Source: Bifidobacteriaceae bacterium (GTDB lineage: Bacteria; Actinomycetota; Actinomycetes; Actinomycetales; WQXJ01). Taken from it: 5,360 bases of DNA. Where the stretch lies: NCBI GenBank assembly GCA_031278665.1, contig JAITKC010000163.1:1-5360 (forward strand). The letters run 5' to 3'. The notes beneath the pieces are model-generated. The model was given only the letters and a program-made list of their open reading frames with translations. It was not told the origin of the DNA and did no database searches. The position numbers were made by a program, and so were the translations under genes. Numbering within the stretch: position 1 is the stretch's first letter; the number at the start of each line of letters is the position of its first letter. Shown here piece by piece: positions 5,071 through 5,360 of the stretch.

Positions 5071-5158
5071 TTGGGTCTGACGTCTCACCTGCGCGGGTCC
5101 GCTCTGTCGAGCTGTTCAGTCCGGCGCCACGGCGCCGGTCAACCAGCGGTCTTCGGCC
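5038..5158 (-). ncRNA. L10 leader: attenuator RNA upstream of rplJ
   Basis: This is the 5' part of the rplJ-rplL mRNA leader. In order on the minus strand there is first a hairpin with 8-bp perfect arms (5138-5131 with 5128-5121), flanked by an internal loop. The loop can be drawn as a kink-turn: a 3-nt bulge (5120-5118), tandem G·A pairs (5117·5139 and 5116·5140) and a lower stem GCTG/CAGC (5147-5144 with 5114-5111). Then GGACCC (5100-5095) can pair with GGGTCC (5070-5065), which would break the terminator at 5070-5038. L10-L12 binding to such a leader is known to cause termination in Bacillus subtilis. The order of parts and the position support the same role here. The fold is drawn by hand, not computed. 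Confidence 0.8.
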
Positions 5159-5163
5159 CGGCC

Positions 5164-5172
5164 ACTCTAGCA
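5164..5172 (-). promoter_or_regulatory. rplJ-rplL promoter (extended -10)
   Basis: The minus strand reads TGC followed by TAGAGT (5169-5164), an extended -10 pattern (TGnTANNNT). No convincing -35 is found at the usual distance. Transcription would begin near 5158-5157, giving a leader of about 180 nt that starts just before the kink-turn region. Confidence 0.55.
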
Positions 5173-5286
5173 CAGCCTTGACCCCCGCCCGGCCTCATGC
5201 CCCCGGCGCCAACGTGCGCGCACTTCCGGACATCCGACCCACCGCAGCCCGGCCCGGCCCCGGGCAGGTCCCCGCAAACCCCCTGG
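5173..5286. other. Non-coding stretch upstream of the rplJ promoter
   Basis: About 110 bases of very G/C-rich sequence with no gene I can support. It includes a GC-rich inverted repeat near 5247-5266 (GCCCGG and CCGGGC halves). I see no other regulatory element in it. Confidence 0.4.
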
Positions 5287-5360
5287 TCACCGGCCCGGGC
5301 CGGCCGGCGGCTCCGAACCGGCCGGGAAACCGATGTCCAGAACCCCGCGCACGACGCCCC
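5287..5360 (-). CDS. Possible C-terminal end of an unidentified protein (partial)
   Basis: On the minus strand a frame is open from the right edge to a TGA at 5289-5287. Its 23 codons are rich in third-position G/C and translate to GVVRGVLDIGFPAGSE followed by a Pro/Gly-rich end. The first half looks protein-like. With so few residues the family cannot be recognised and the frame may be chance. If real, it would be the gene upstream of the rplJ promoter on the same strand. A GCCCGG/CCGGGC inverted repeat shortly downstream could be its terminator. Confidence 0.25.
   Translation of the reverse strand, partial: GVVRGVLDIGFPAGSEPPAGPGR

Noticed and set aside
5333..5360. ATG on the + strand near the right edge (MSRTPRTTP), possibly a new gene
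   Set aside because: Only nine codons are visible, there is no good ribosome binding site, and the bias cannot be judged.
1..5360. CRISPR arrays, insertion sequences, tRNA or rRNA genes, phage genes
   Set aside because: I found no spaced direct repeats, transposase-like translation, terminal inverted repeats or recognisable RNA gene. The only tandem repeat is the coding one in the cyclase.

Overview
The window is chromosomal DNA of a high-GC Gram-positive bacterium, almost certainly an actinomycete. The evidence is the strong G/C bias at third codon positions, the frequent GTG starts, a DUF5709-type acidic protein (a family I know only from Actinobacteria), a biotin ligase without the N-terminal DNA-binding domain, and a class III adenylate cyclase with an Rv1264-like N-terminal regulatory half. 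I cannot name a genus.

Layout, left to right. The left edge (2-274, + strand) is the C-terminal part of an unrecognised protein. It converges on a minus-strand vapB-vapC type II toxin-antitoxin operon (983 to 358), and two hairpins lie between them. Next on the minus strand come a biotin-protein ligase (birA, about 3333 to 2518) and, downstream of it, a class III adenylate cyclase (about 2305 to 1139). A terminator-like hairpin with a short T-run closes the cyclase just before the vapB promoter. Divergent from birA is a small acidic DUF5709 protein (3564-3923, + strand). It converges on the ribosomal stalk operon rplJ-rplL (4976 to 4006, minus strand), and a large two-part hairpin between them can serve both strands. 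rplJ is preceded by a structured leader of about 180 nt. In the leader I can draw a kink-turn, an anti-terminator helix and an intrinsic terminator with a six-T tail, which is the architecture of an L10 leader attenuator. The last 170 bases hold no confident gene, only a short possible C-terminus on the minus strand.

How the parts work together. L10 and L7/L12 form the ribosomal stalk that recruits translation factors, and the leader probably lets surplus L10-L12 complex shut off its own mRNA. BirA biotinylates the carrier subunit of acyl-CoA carboxylases, and the cyclase makes cAMP. The pair sit together in other actinomycetes as well. VapBC is the only clearly accessory element.

The most informative regulatory signals are the L10 leader and a recurring pattern in which a -10-like hexamer lies 6-7 nt upstream of a GTG codon (vapB, birA, possibly the cyclase), which suggests leaderless transcripts. 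I found no mobile element, CRISPR array, tRNA or rRNA, and no convincing undescribed system. Most of the window is ordinary conserved chromosome.
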